From: JADJGC01 sp964617645
Lineage (GTDB): Bacteria > Zixibacteria > MSB-5A5 > CAIYYT01
Direction: 5' to 3'
Length of the DNA stretch: 64,000 nt
Assembly (NCBI GenBank): GCA_964617645.1
Contig: CAZTYE010000001.1
Coordinates: 62,001 to 126,000 of the forward strand
The position numbers were made by a program, and so were the translations under genes. Below, piece by piece: positions 8,351 through 16,102 of the stretch. Numbering within the stretch: the stretch's first letter is position 1; each line of letters starts with the position of its first letter. The notes under the pieces were generated by a model. The model was not told the DNA's origin. It did no database searches and saw only the letters and a program-made list of their open reading frames with translations.

Positions 8351-9297
8351 ACTGCGCTCCCTTGATTCGCATGGGCGAGCAAGCAAGCGATCGAGATTGA
8401 AGCTAACTTATTCGCCGCCGTGTCGGTGCGTGACACCAAGCTCACCGGCACACGCGCGCCGACAATCACACCCGCGAAACTGGCGGGCGCCAGTAGGATC
8501 AGCGCCTTCGAGACGATATTGCACTCTTCAATCGAATCGACCAAGAAGATGTCGGCGTCGCCGGCGACGTAGTTTTTGATGCCGCGCGCTAAGGCAATGT
8601 CGCGACTGGTGGCGGCGTCAAACGTGAGCGGCCCGTAAACTTCGCAGTCTTCGATCAGGCCATCCTTGGAAAGCGCGGTTAGCTGAGCGGCCTCGGTTGT
8701 TGCCTGAATTTTCGGATGTATATAGTCCACTGGCGCCGAAACTGCGACTTTGGGCTTGTCACAGCCCAAACAGCGGAACAGCTTCACCGAGTTCTTGATG
8801 ATTTGAAGTTTCTGCTCGAAAGTCGGTTTGACGACCATGCCGCCGTCGGTGATGCCGATGAGTTTGTGGTAGCCGGGGAATCCGAGAACCGCCACGTGAT
8901 TGAGTGTGTCACCGGCGCGAAGGTCAAAATCGCGTGACAGAACAGTTCTGAGTAGCGCCGATGTTGAAACGAATCCCTTCTGAATGAGATCGGCATTGCC
9001 ACGATCGGCTGCTTGAGCAGCAAGGTATGCCGACTCGTTGGCGTCCTTGGTATTGACAATCGTGAATCCGCCAAAGTCGATCCGATGCAGATCGCCCATC
9101 TCGCGCAGTCTGGTTTCGGAACCGAACAAAGTGAACTTGGCGATACCCAATCGAGCAGCTTCAGCGCATGCCTTCAGGACATCGTCATCTTCAGCGGCCG
9201 CTACCGCCACTCTGAATGCGCCATATTTCTTTCCGAGCGTCTTGGCAGCGGCGACAATGCCTTCCGCGGATGTAACTGTCGAGTAATCGAGCGACAT
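8347..9297 (-). CDS. Phosphate acetyl/butyryltransferase family protein (first paralogue)
   Basis: Pta/Ptb-fold acyltransferase of 316 aa. Diagnostic segments are VYGPLTFDAATSRDIALARG, ADIFLVDSIEECNIVSKAL and GVIVGARVPVSLVSRTDTA. It differs clearly from the downstream paralogue in the substrate region (DSIEECNI versus APNLATGY), so the pair may form a hetero-oligomer or use different acyl groups. I chose ATG 9297 because the family starts near residue 1 of MSLDYSTV. No Shine-Dalgarno is visible, and a good promoter places the transcript start almost on the ATG, suggesting leaderless translation. Its divergent neighbours handle C4 acyl-CoA intermediates. No butyrate kinase is visible. Confidence 0.88.
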   Translation of the reverse strand: MSLDYSTVTSAEGIVAAAKTLGKKYGAFRVAVAAAEDDDVLKACAEAARLGIAKFTLFGSETRLREMGDLHRIDFGGFTIVNTKDANESAYLAAQAADRGNADLIQKGFVSTSALLRTVLSRDFDLRAGDTLNHVAVLGFPGYHKLIGITDGGMVVKPTFEQKLQIIKNSVKLFRCLGCDKPKVAVSAPVDYIHPKIQATTEAAQLTALSKDGLIEDCEVYGPLTFDAATSRDIALARGIKNYVAGDADIFLVDSIEECNIVSKALILLAPASFAGVIVGARVPVSLVSRTDTAANKLASISIACLLAHANQGSAV

Positions 9298-9303
9298 GGC
9301 AGA

Positions 9304-9332
9304 AATGTAGCACGCGCAGTGCTGCGAGTCAA
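9304..9332 (-). promoter_or_regulatory. Sigma-70 promoter for the Ptb pair
   Basis: On the minus strand TTGACT (9332-9327), a 17-bp spacer and TACATT (9309-9304). The predicted start is at about 9297-9298, on the start codon itself. Confidence 0.6.
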
Positions 9333-9335
9333 CGA

Positions 9336-9354
9336 TTGTGAACGACATTCACAA
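9336..9354. promoter_or_regulatory. Operator-like inverted repeat TTGTGAA-N5-TTCACAA
   Basis: Perfect 7-bp arms separated by CGACA, located immediately upstream of the -35 of the Ptb promoter and about 30 bp from the divergent hbd promoter. The half-site TGTGA/TCACA is that of the CRP/FNR family, but with an N7 instead of N6 core. A similar element lies upstream of gdhA at 35191-35208. Confidence 0.45.
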
Positions 9355-9383
9355 AATCGACCGCAATTCTCAAGCGCTGAGGC

Positions 9384-9412
9384 TTGACTTCATGTCCGCG
9401 TCAGACTATAGT
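9384..9412 (+). promoter_or_regulatory. Sigma-70 promoter for hbd-crotonase operon
   Basis: TTGACT (9384-9389), 17-bp spacer and TATAGT (9407-9412), a near-consensus promoter. The start near 9419 leaves a leader of about 198 nt before hbd. The leader includes a two-part hairpin at 9533-9570 (CGGCC/GGCCG outside, GCGAAT/ATTCGC inside). I recognised no known riboswitch in it. Confidence 0.6.
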
Positions 9413-9616
9413 CGAAGGAGAAAACTTCTGTGCTTGCGTGGTGGAGGTACTCCTGCTGTAGACGCGAGTTCATTCGTGTCGTGAGGCGCAGTTGCAGAAT
9501 CGTCCCGAGACCTTGCGTCTATCGTTACTAACCGGCCGCAATGGCGAATATGGAATTCGCGATAGGGCCGTCACGAAAAGGCTAAAATCAGACAGAATAC
9601 TCAACACGGAGGAACC

Positions 9617-10474
9617 GTGAACTTCAGTAAAATCGGCATCGTCGGATTCGGCCAAATGGGCGCCGGCATAGCCCAGGTAACGGCTGCGGCCGGATATCAA
9701 GTCATCGCCCGCGAGGAGAAGGATGAACTTCTCGCAAAAGGCCGCAAAGGCATCGAGAAGCTGCTCGATAAGGCCATCGAGAAAGGGAAGTCGACTGTCG
9801 ACGATAAAGCGAACATCCTCGGGAATATCGTCACCACCACCAAGCTTCAAGACCTCGCCGACTGCGACTTGGTTGTCGAGGCCGTTACCGAGGACATAAA
9901 CACCAAACTGCCAATCTTCGCGGCTCTCGACAAGGTTTGCAAGCCGGCGACGATTTTCGCTTCGAACACTTCCTCCCTTTCGATCACCGATATGGCCGTG
10001 GCGACCAATCGGCGCAGCCAATTCGTCGGTTTGCACTTCTTCAATCCGGTGCCGGTGATGAAGCTGGTCGAAGTCGTCCGTACGATCATGACCGACGACA
10101 ACACTTTCAACCAATCCGTCGACTTTGCCGAGTCGGTCGGTAAGACGGTCGTGCGCGCCAAGGACTCCTGCGGGTTTGTTGTCAACCTGCTCCTGGTCCC
10201 GTATCTCATCGACGCGATTCGCTGGTACGAAAACGGATTGGCGACCAAAGAGGATATCGACAACGGCATGAAGCTCGGCTGTGCCCATCCAATGGGACCG
10301 CTGGAGTTGACCGACTTCATTGGCCTCGACACGATCATGTACATCGGCGAGATCATGTTCGAGGAATTCCGCGAACCGCGGTATGCGCCGCCGCCGCTGC
10401 TCAAACGCATGGTCAAGGCCGGCTATCTCGGCCGCAAAGCGGGGCGCGGATTTTACGATTATTCACAGAAGTGA
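9617..10474 (+). CDS. hbd: 3-hydroxybutyryl-CoA dehydrogenase
   Basis: NAD(P)-dependent enzyme interconverting acetoacetyl-CoA and 3-hydroxybutyryl-CoA. The 285-aa length equals that of clostridial Hbd. The N-terminal Rossmann motif is GIVGFGQMGAGIAQV. SNTSSLSITDMA and GLHFFNPVPVMKLVEVV contain the conserved Ser and the catalytic His-Phe-Asn-Pro segment. The C-terminal helical domain has HPMGPLELTDFIGLDT. GTG start at 9617 with a strong GGAGG six bases upstream. It is followed after 7 bp by a crotonase gene and is divergent from the Ptb pair. Together they could run short-chain beta-oxidation or butyrate-type chemistry. Confidence 0.95.
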   Translation: MNFSKIGIVGFGQMGAGIAQVTAAAGYQVIAREEKDELLAKGRKGIEKLLDKAIEKGKSTVDDKANILGNIVTTTKLQDLADCDLVVEAVTEDINTKLPIFAALDKVCKPATIFASNTSSLSITDMAVATNRRSQFVGLHFFNPVPVMKLVEVVRTIMTDDNTFNQSVDFAESVGKTVVRAKDSCGFVVNLLLVPYLIDAIRWYENGLATKEDIDNGMKLGCAHPMGPLELTDFIGLDTIMYIGEIMFEEFREPRYAPPPLLKRMVKAGYLGRKAGRGFYDYSQK

Positions 10475-10481
10475 GGAAGAT

Positions 10482-11261
10482 GTGAACTACGATAATATTC
10501 TGGTCGAAACGGCCGGCGCCAAAGCACGGATCACGATCAATCGTGAAAAGGCGCTTAACGCGCTCAACTCTGATACGCTGCGGGAAATCAAACAGGCATT
10601 CACCGAGCTTGAAAACAACGGGCAGACCCGCATTGTCGTTTTCACCGGCGCCGGGAAAGCATTTATTGCCGGAGCTGACATTTCCGAGTTGAAGGCGCTC
10701 GATGTCGTGACCGGCAAGGCCTTCGTCGAACTCGGGCATCGCGTCTTCACGCAGATCGAAGCATCGAAGATCGTATCGATTGCTGCTGTCAACGGCTTCG
10801 CGCTTGGCGGCGGCTGCGAATTCATGATGGCCTGCGATCTGCGCATCGCGTCCGACTCCGCCAGGATGGGTCAGCCGGAAGTCGGCCTTGGCATAACACC
10901 GGGGTTTGGCGGAACGCAGCGATTGCCGCGCTTGGTTGGCAGAGGTCGCGCCATAGAACTTTGTTTGACGGCACGCATCATCAAAGCCGACGAGGCGCTG
11001 CGCATCGGCTTGGTTGAGATGGTATTTCCCGGAGATCAGCTTCTCGCGGAAGTCGACAAAATCGCCGATTCCATTCTCGCCAAAGGACCGCTTGCGATTC
11101 AATATGCGAAGGAGTTGATCAATCGCGGCATGGATCTCGATCTCGCTAACGCAAACGGACTCGAGGTCCAGGCCTTCACTACCCTCTGTGCGACCGCCGA
11201 CAAGAACGAAGGTCTGGGTGCATTTCTGGATAAACGCGAGGCGAAGTTCATCGGCAAGTAA
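10482..11261 (+). CDS. Enoyl-CoA hydratase (crotonase)
   Basis: Crotonase-fold enzyme of 259 aa, expected to hydrate crotonyl-CoA to 3-hydroxybutyryl-CoA. The oxyanion-hole segments are GKAFIAGADISELK and NGFALGGGCEFMMACDLRIA. Both catalytic glutamates of classical crotonase are present, in GGGCEF and in GQPEVGLGITPGFGGTQRL. The GTG at 10482 has AGGA upstream and lies 7 bp after hbd, so the two form an operon. An open frame extends further 5' but lies inside hbd in another frame. Confidence 0.94.
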   Translation: MNYDNILVETAGAKARITINREKALNALNSDTLREIKQAFTELENNGQTRIVVFTGAGKAFIAGADISELKALDVVTGKAFVELGHRVFTQIEASKIVSIAAVNGFALGGGCEFMMACDLRIASDSARMGQPEVGLGITPGFGGTQRLPRLVGRGRAIELCLTARIIKADEALRIGLVEMVFPGDQLLAEVDKIADSILAKGPLAIQYAKELINRGMDLDLANANGLEVQAFTTLCATADKNEGLGAFLDKREAKFIGK

Positions 11262-11286
11262 TTCGGCTCAATCGAGCAGTCTTGCA

Positions 11287-11314
11287 TCCCCTCGTCCTCA
11301 GTCGGTAGAGGGGA
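11287..11314. terminator. Hairpin between convergent genes
   Basis: Seven-bp stem TCCCCTC/GAGGGGA with a 14-nt loop between the crotonase and the convergent propeller lipoprotein gene. No T-run follows on either strand, so terminator function is only suggested by position. Confidence 0.3.
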
Positions 11315-11319
11315 ACTGC

Positions 11320-12252
11320 CTACCAACTCGTCTTCAGTATCGTGCCCCCGGAACCCGCCAGATAGACCGTGTGCCCGACCCATTCCAAGTCACTGAATCG
11401 CGCGCGATACGTTGCTGAATCCTTTATCCACTGGCGCCCGTGGGTAATCGTCACGGCCACGAAATTGTCGCCGGCGATGTAGATGCGGTCGATTTCCGGA
11501 CCGACGACGCACGTGAGATCACCTTCCGTCATCGTGAGCTTGTCCTTCCACGACCAGCCGCCGTCATTGGAGTAACGTAATCGTCCCGCCGAACCGACCT
11601 CCCAGCCGTGCTGCACGTCAGTGAAGTAGATTCGCGTCGCGCCCTGCGTCCGGTGCCCGGAATCCTGCCATGAAACCCCTCGATCGGTAGAGTAGATCAA
11701 GGTCTCCCGGCCCAGAATCCAGAGATGGTCAGGCGGTACGGCATCGATATTGACGAAGCCCGATTCGCGGCGTATCTCCCACCGAAACGTCCGACCACCA
11801 TCTTCCGATCGTCCAATCACGCCTCGACCTGCGGACTCACCGCTGCGCACTTCTCCGACAACGAGGATGACCTTATCGCCGAGACAGATCAGATCGTGGT
11901 AGTCGTGACTTGTATCGGCGTCGACACCCACCCAACTCTCGCCGTTATCGCTGGAGCGAATGATAAGCCCACCGCTGCCCACGGCGATGGCCACGTCGTT
12001 TTCCCCAAAAGCGACGTCATTGAGGCGTTGTCCGAAACTACCGACTCTGGCGAACGCAATACCATCGGTCATCAAGTAAACGTCGCCTGCGGCGGTTACG
12101 GCACAGCCGCGATCGGTGTCGGCAAATCCAATGCCGGTGATGTCGTCCGTGGCAGGAAATCGGACGGCAGTAAAAGCCAGCGGATCAGCGGCGCCGCAAC
12201 TTAAAATGAACGCCGTCAGAAAGCAGAAGAATGTCGCGAGTAAGCGAGTCAT
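11320..12252 (-). CDS. Lipoprotein with BNR/Ycf48-like beta-propeller
   Basis: 310-aa secreted protein. The N-terminus MTRLLATFFCFLTAFILSCG has a hydrophobic core ending in a lipobox-like ILSC, so it is probably lipid-anchored. The mature part holds repeated Asp-box units such as SSDNGESW, SEDGGRTF, STDRGVSW and SNDGGWSW, spaced as in BNR/Ycf48 propellers. Such propellers serve as binding or scaffold modules; no catalytic residues can be named. ATG start at 12252, divergent from ftsE. Function unknown. Confidence 0.8.
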   Translation of the reverse strand: MTRLLATFFCFLTAFILSCGAADPLAFTAVRFPATDDITGIGFADTDRGCAVTAAGDVYLMTDGIAFARVGSFGQRLNDVAFGENDVAIAVGSGGLIIRSSDNGESWVGVDADTSHDYHDLICLGDKVILVVGEVRSGESAGRGVIGRSEDGGRTFRWEIRRESGFVNIDAVPPDHLWILGRETLIYSTDRGVSWQDSGHRTQGATRIYFTDVQHGWEVGSAGRLRYSNDGGWSWKDKLTMTEGDLTCVVGPEIDRIYIAGDNFVAVTITHGRQWIKDSATYRARFSDLEWVGHTVYLAGSGGTILKTSW

Positions 12253-12372
12253 GTTATCTCCCCAAGCACTTCTTTACAAAATGCAGGATCGACTGCGAAT
12301 CGGCAAGCACGGAAAAAGCGGTTGTGTAATGACCCGAGGTGCGGCACATTCCCGTCGGCGAAGGCTATCGAA

Positions 12373-13026
12373 ATGGAATTACTTCGACTCAATAAGCTCC
12401 AAATTGGCTACTCGGGGAACTCGTTGGGAGCGCCCGTCTCGCTTCACTTGCGTGCCGGTGATGTCTGCGAGGTCCACGGCCCGATCGGCTCCGGACGAAC
12501 AACTTTGATCAAGACGCTGATTGGAGAACTTCCTGCGCTTGGCGGCGATGCCATCGTGCTTGACCACTCGATTGTGAATTCCTCCTTATCACAGCGAGTG
12601 GCGCTGCGGCGGCAGATCGGACTAATCCTTAGTGACGACTACTTGCTCGACGAGCACTCCGTGTATGACAATATTGCTCTGCCACTGCACTTGGGACGAG
12701 TCGGTTCTTCGCAGATTCGCCGGCGTGTAAACACGGTGCTCGCTGAATTTGGACTGCTGGCGAAAGCAAGGCGCCTCGTTCGCGATCTCGGCAATGCCGA
12801 GCGACGCCTGACCTCGGTGGCGTTGGTGGCTGCGAAGTACCCGCCATTAGTGCTCGCCGACTTGCGGGCCGACGATACCGACCGCGAGATCGTCGCCCCG
12901 GCCTTGATACGCCTGGCAATTCTGGGCGCGGCGGTACTGATTTGCCGCCCCGAAACTACGGCTTCCGAGACTCTCGAAATCCTTCCGGTATCGACATCTG
13001 TGCAACATGAGCTACTGGTCTCGTGA
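12373..13026 (+). CDS. ftsE: FtsE-like cell-division protein with degenerate ATPase motifs
   Basis: By position (before ftsX and envC) and by body sequence (LRRQIGLIL, VYDNIALPLHL, IRRRVNTVLAEFGLL) this is FtsE, the ABC ATPase that drives FtsX to activate septal cell-wall hydrolysis. Every ATPase motif is altered. Walker A is GPIGSGRTT with Arg42 for Lys. The Q-loop Gln is Ser87. The signature LSGGE is LGNAE (139-143). Walker B reads LVLADL with Leu164 for the catalytic Glu. The H-loop His is replaced (LICRPE, 189-194). The frame is intact over 217 codons and overlaps ftsX by 20 nt, so it is kept as a gene rather than decaying. It probably cannot hydrolyse ATP. Confidence 0.88.
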   Translation: MELLRLNKLQIGYSGNSLGAPVSLHLRAGDVCEVHGPIGSGRTTLIKTLIGELPALGGDAIVLDHSIVNSSLSQRVALRRQIGLILSDDYLLDEHSVYDNIALPLHLGRVGSSQIRRRVNTVLAEFGLLAKARRLVRDLGNAERRLTSVALVAAKYPPLVLADLRADDTDREIVAPALIRLAILGAAVLICRPETTASETLEILPVSTSVQHELLVS

Positions 13027-13840
13027 AGTCGGCGACCAGATTTGGTCGCGCCTTGGACTGACTCTGCAATTAGCGCTCAGTCTGGTTCCGGTAGCTCTTA
13101 TGCTGCTGGTGTCGCAGAATCTCCAGTGGTATGAGACGCGACTGCGGGAGCAGCTTCGCTACGTGATTTTCCTGAACGATCAGATACAGCCGGAAGAGTT
13201 GCAGTCGCTCATTGCGCGAGTCAAGTCTCTCGACGGCTTTTCCGAATTCGCTTACCGCGACAAGAGCGATGTCTTCGCCGAAATGCAGGGTCTCGTCGGC
13301 GCTGAACTGCTGCCCGGTCGGTCAAACAACCCGTTTCCACACCTGCTTGAATTACGCTTCCGGGCTTCAGCCGCCACGCTGGCGAACTATGAACGAACGA
13401 CAATTGAACTGAAAAAGTATCCGATGGTCGAGGAGATCAATTTCGGCTCCGGTTGGCTCTCGGCGCAAGAGCGGGTATTTACCGTCTCGCAACAGATTGT
13501 CTTGATCTTGCGTCTCATTTCCATGGCCGCCGCGGCGCTATTGGTCTACTGGCAGACGCGGCGACTTTTGCAGTCGCATCAACGGTTCTTCCATTCACTG
13601 CGTCTCCTCGGCGCCAGTTGGAGCCAAATCGCCTGGCCGGTGCTCAACCGCATCATCGGCGATGCCGCGCTGGCCGCCATACTGTGCTTGCTGTCGTTGT
13701 ATGCCGCCTGCCTGTTCGCTTCTCGCTGGGACCTGCAATTGAGCTTCTTCACGATGGCCGGAGTTGCCGGCGTTTTGTTCCTGACCGTGGCGACAGCATT
13801 CATCGGCGCGGCTATCGCGCTGCGCGGAGTGCGCGGATGA
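13007..13840 (+). CDS. ftsX: Cell-division permease-like protein FtsX
   Basis: 277-aa inner-membrane protein with the FtsX layout: a first membrane helix (about 18-38), an extracytoplasmic domain (about 40-155) with NPFPHLLELRF, then three C-terminal helices (about 165-185, 215-240, 248-272). FtsX transmits a cytoplasmic signal to periplasmic EnvC-type activators at the septum. ATG at 13007 lies inside the end of ftsE, and its stop overlaps the envC start (ATGA). All key segments look intact, in contrast to its ATPase partner. Confidence 0.92.
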   Translation: MSYWSREVGDQIWSRLGLTLQLALSLVPVALMLLVSQNLQWYETRLREQLRYVIFLNDQIQPEELQSLIARVKSLDGFSEFAYRDKSDVFAEMQGLVGAELLPGRSNNPFPHLLELRFRASAATLANYERTTIELKKYPMVEEINFGSGWLSAQERVFTVSQQIVLILRLISMAAAALLVYWQTRRLLQSHQRFFHSLRLLGASWSQIAWPVLNRIIGDAALAAILCLLSLYAACLFASRWDLQLSFFTMAGVAGVLFLTVATAFIGAAIALRGVRG

Positions 13841-14958
13841 AAGTCGCGGTCGTCGTGATCGTCGCGGCATTGGCGGCCGCGACGATGGCGCAATCCGATT
13901 CCGGTAAAGTGGCGGCCACACGCGAGCAACTTGAGCGCGCTCGTGCCGAAGCCGAACGATTGGCGCAATCCCAGAGTGATATCTTCAAACAACTGGAGCG
14001 CATTGAACAGGAACTTGACCTTTCGAGCCGCCTCTTGCGACAACTTCGCAACGAGTCGCGCAGCATTATTCAGGCCGTGGACGCTACCAACGACACGATC
14101 AGAATACTGCAGTCGTTGTCATCGAGCGAAGGTCAACTCGCCGCTCAGCGGTTGCGTCGGCTCTACATTGTGCAACCGGTCAATCAACTCGATGTGCCCT
14201 ATCTATATTCCGGACAAGTCGAGTCCGCGATCGAGCGCTCGCTCGCCAATCGTCTGGTGCGCGCCGACAGCCGCGATCTCATTTCCTTGACGACTTCGAT
14301 TAGCGACGCTACGACTTTGCTGGCCAATCTGAAGTCGCGAGAGGAACAGCTCGAGCGCAACACTATCGCCCGTGCTGCCGAAGAAAAGCGTGTGCTCGCG
14401 ACTCTCTCGCAACGCGAGAAGATCCTGGCAGGAGTCAAAGACGAAAGCCGCCGCTTGACCATACAGCTTGACGCCCTCGAGCAGTCGGCGGTGGAAGTGT
14501 CCGATATCTTTGCCGAGCTCGAACAACAGGCGCGCGGCGCTTCCGAGTATCTCTGGCAACACGAACGCGATTTGACGCTGAAGATGAAGGGTAAGCTCTT
14601 CTGGCCGCTCACCGGTGCAGTCGTGACTCCGTTTGGCCTGCGCCGCGATGCGCGCACGGGCATTACCAGCAAGAGTAACGGCGTAGTCCTCGCCACTCGC
14701 GCCGGCGCAAAAGTGATTGCCGCATTGACCGGTGAAGTGATATATATCGGTTGGGCACGCGGTCTCGAACGTTTCGTCGTGGTCGACCACGGCGGATCGA
14801 TCTATACGCTCTACGGCAATCTCGGCGAATTGCTGGTGTCGGAAGGCGATCAGGTGATACGCGGCGAAAATTTCGCCGTAACTTCCGGCAACCGTTTGCA
14901 CTTTGAAATTCGCGATGGCAAGACGCCGGTTGATCCGCTGCCGTGGCTGCGTCGCTGA
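13837..14958 (+). CDS. envC: EnvC-like murein hydrolase activator (degenerate LytM)
   Basis: 374-aa exported protein: signal peptide (1-18, MKVAVVVIVAALAAATMAQ), long coiled-coil (about 22-245) and a C-terminal M23/LytM-like domain (about 255-374). The LytM zinc ligands are missing. The HxxxD region reads SNGVVL, the YxHL segment is LYGNL, and only one His of the final HxH remains (NRLHFEI). This matches E. coli EnvC, which is not an enzyme but activates amidases and is controlled by FtsEX. Start ATG overlaps the ftsX stop by 4 nt. It ends with a PLPWLRR motif like EnvC's PQPWLGR. Confidence 0.9.
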   Translation: MKVAVVVIVAALAAATMAQSDSGKVAATREQLERARAEAERLAQSQSDIFKQLERIEQELDLSSRLLRQLRNESRSIIQAVDATNDTIRILQSLSSSEGQLAAQRLRRLYIVQPVNQLDVPYLYSGQVESAIERSLANRLVRADSRDLISLTTSISDATTLLANLKSREEQLERNTIARAAEEKRVLATLSQREKILAGVKDESRRLTIQLDALEQSAVEVSDIFAELEQQARGASEYLWQHERDLTLKMKGKLFWPLTGAVVTPFGLRRDARTGITSKSNGVVLATRAGAKVIAALTGEVIYIGWARGLERFVVVDHGGSIYTLYGNLGELLVSEGDQVIRGENFAVTSGNRLHFEIRDGKTPVDPLPWLRR

Positions 14959-14966
14959 AGGCAACT

Positions 14967-16073
14967 ATGTCAACTCATCCTCAGGCAGAACTCTACGCAC
15001 GACTGGTAGATCGCTTTCGCGCCGGCGCCTTGCCGGCGTCCATTCTGCTCTCCGGCCCGGCAGGCGTTGGCAAATGGAAACTCGCTTTCGATCTTGCCAA
15101 GCGAATTACCTGCCTGCTGGCGACATCCGATCTCCCCTGCGGAACTTGCGCGGCCTGTCGGCAACTCGACAACTTCGGACACCCGGACGTGCAGTTTCTT
15201 TTTCCCCTCCCCGCCGATGACGGCGAATGGGACGAGTGGTTCTTCCCGTATCTACAGAAGCGGCAACTCAACGCGTTCGCGCCCTCAAACGCCGACCCAA
15301 AGCACCTGATCCCGATCGCCGGTATCCGTCAGTTCCAATCGCGACTGGCGACGCGAGCGACGTTATCGACCTTTAAGGTTGGGATCATTGCGGAAGCCGA
15401 GCGCATGCTTCCGGGAACGATGGACTCGCTGCTCAAGCTGCTGGAGGAGCCTCCGGAGCAGACTTATCTGTTAGTCATAACTGACCAGCCACGAGTCTTG
15501 CTGCCGACGATTCTCTCGCGCCTGCAGCGGGTAAACGTGCCCCGTCTGAACGATCAATATGTGCGCGACTACTTTGTCAGGGAACATCATTCGAGCGCCG
15601 AAAACGCCCGCATCATGGCGCGGCTGGCGCGCGGCACGCTGAACCGTGTCGAGGGGTTTGCGGAAGGTGAGTTCTTCCGCCTGCGCGAGTCTGCTTGGGA
15701 GATGCTGAGCGCCGCGACGCAACTTCAATCATCGCATCAAGTATATTTCAAATTCGCCGAGAGCGCTGCGCTGGCAAACCGCGAGCGCGTCGAGTCCATG
15801 GTCTCTTATTGGCAGCAATTCCTCCGCGACCTGGCGCTGTTCGCCGAAATCGAAAATGACCGTGAGCGCGATATTCATCTGCTAAATTTCGATATGGCCG
15901 GCAAGTATCGTGATCTGCTCGGGCGCCTCGGGACGGTGCACGCTTTGTATGGCCTCAGTGACCGGCTGGAGGCCGTGAGAAAGGAACTGCGGCGAAATGT
16001 CAATGCGCGCATCGCCGCTTTGGATTTTCTGATGCAGTTGCCGTTGAAACAATCGGCGGCGAAGGCTTCGTAG
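14967..16073 (+). CDS. holB: DNA polymerase III subunit delta prime
   Basis: Clamp-loader subunit. Walker A-like SGPAGVGKWKLAFDLAKR lies near the N-terminus, followed by the zinc-binding cysteines of PCGTCAACRQ. GIIAEAERMLPGTMDSLLK and KLLEEPPEQTYLLVITDQ are the delta-prime/gamma Walker B-sensor region, and PTILSRLQR is the SRC-like motif. 368 aa from ATG 14967, which has AAGG upstream. A GTG at 14943 inside envC is less likely. It follows the fts genes by 8 bp and may share their transcript. Confidence 0.92.
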   Translation: MSTHPQAELYARLVDRFRAGALPASILLSGPAGVGKWKLAFDLAKRITCLLATSDLPCGTCAACRQLDNFGHPDVQFLFPLPADDGEWDEWFFPYLQKRQLNAFAPSNADPKHLIPIAGIRQFQSRLATRATLSTFKVGIIAEAERMLPGTMDSLLKLLEEPPEQTYLLVITDQPRVLLPTILSRLQRVNVPRLNDQYVRDYFVREHHSSAENARIMARLARGTLNRVEGFAEGEFFRLRESAWEMLSAATQLQSSHQVYFKFAESAALANRERVESMVSYWQQFLRDLALFAEIENDRERDIHLLNFDMAGKYRDLLGRLGTVHALYGLSDRLEAVRKELRRNVNARIAALDFLMQLPLKQSAAKAS

Positions 16074-16102
16074 CTAAACACGTCAAGCAAGTTGAGGGCA
16101 GT

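Noticed and set aside
10320..10481. Long 5' extension of the crotonase frame
   Set aside because: It lies within hbd in another frame and encodes Arg/Ser-rich nonsense; the GTG at 10482 has AGGA and starts the crotonase fold correctly.
13453..13836. 5' extension of the envC frame inside ftsX
   Set aside because: The extension is read over ftsX coding sequence; the ATG at 13837 overlaps the ftsX stop and begins a signal peptide.
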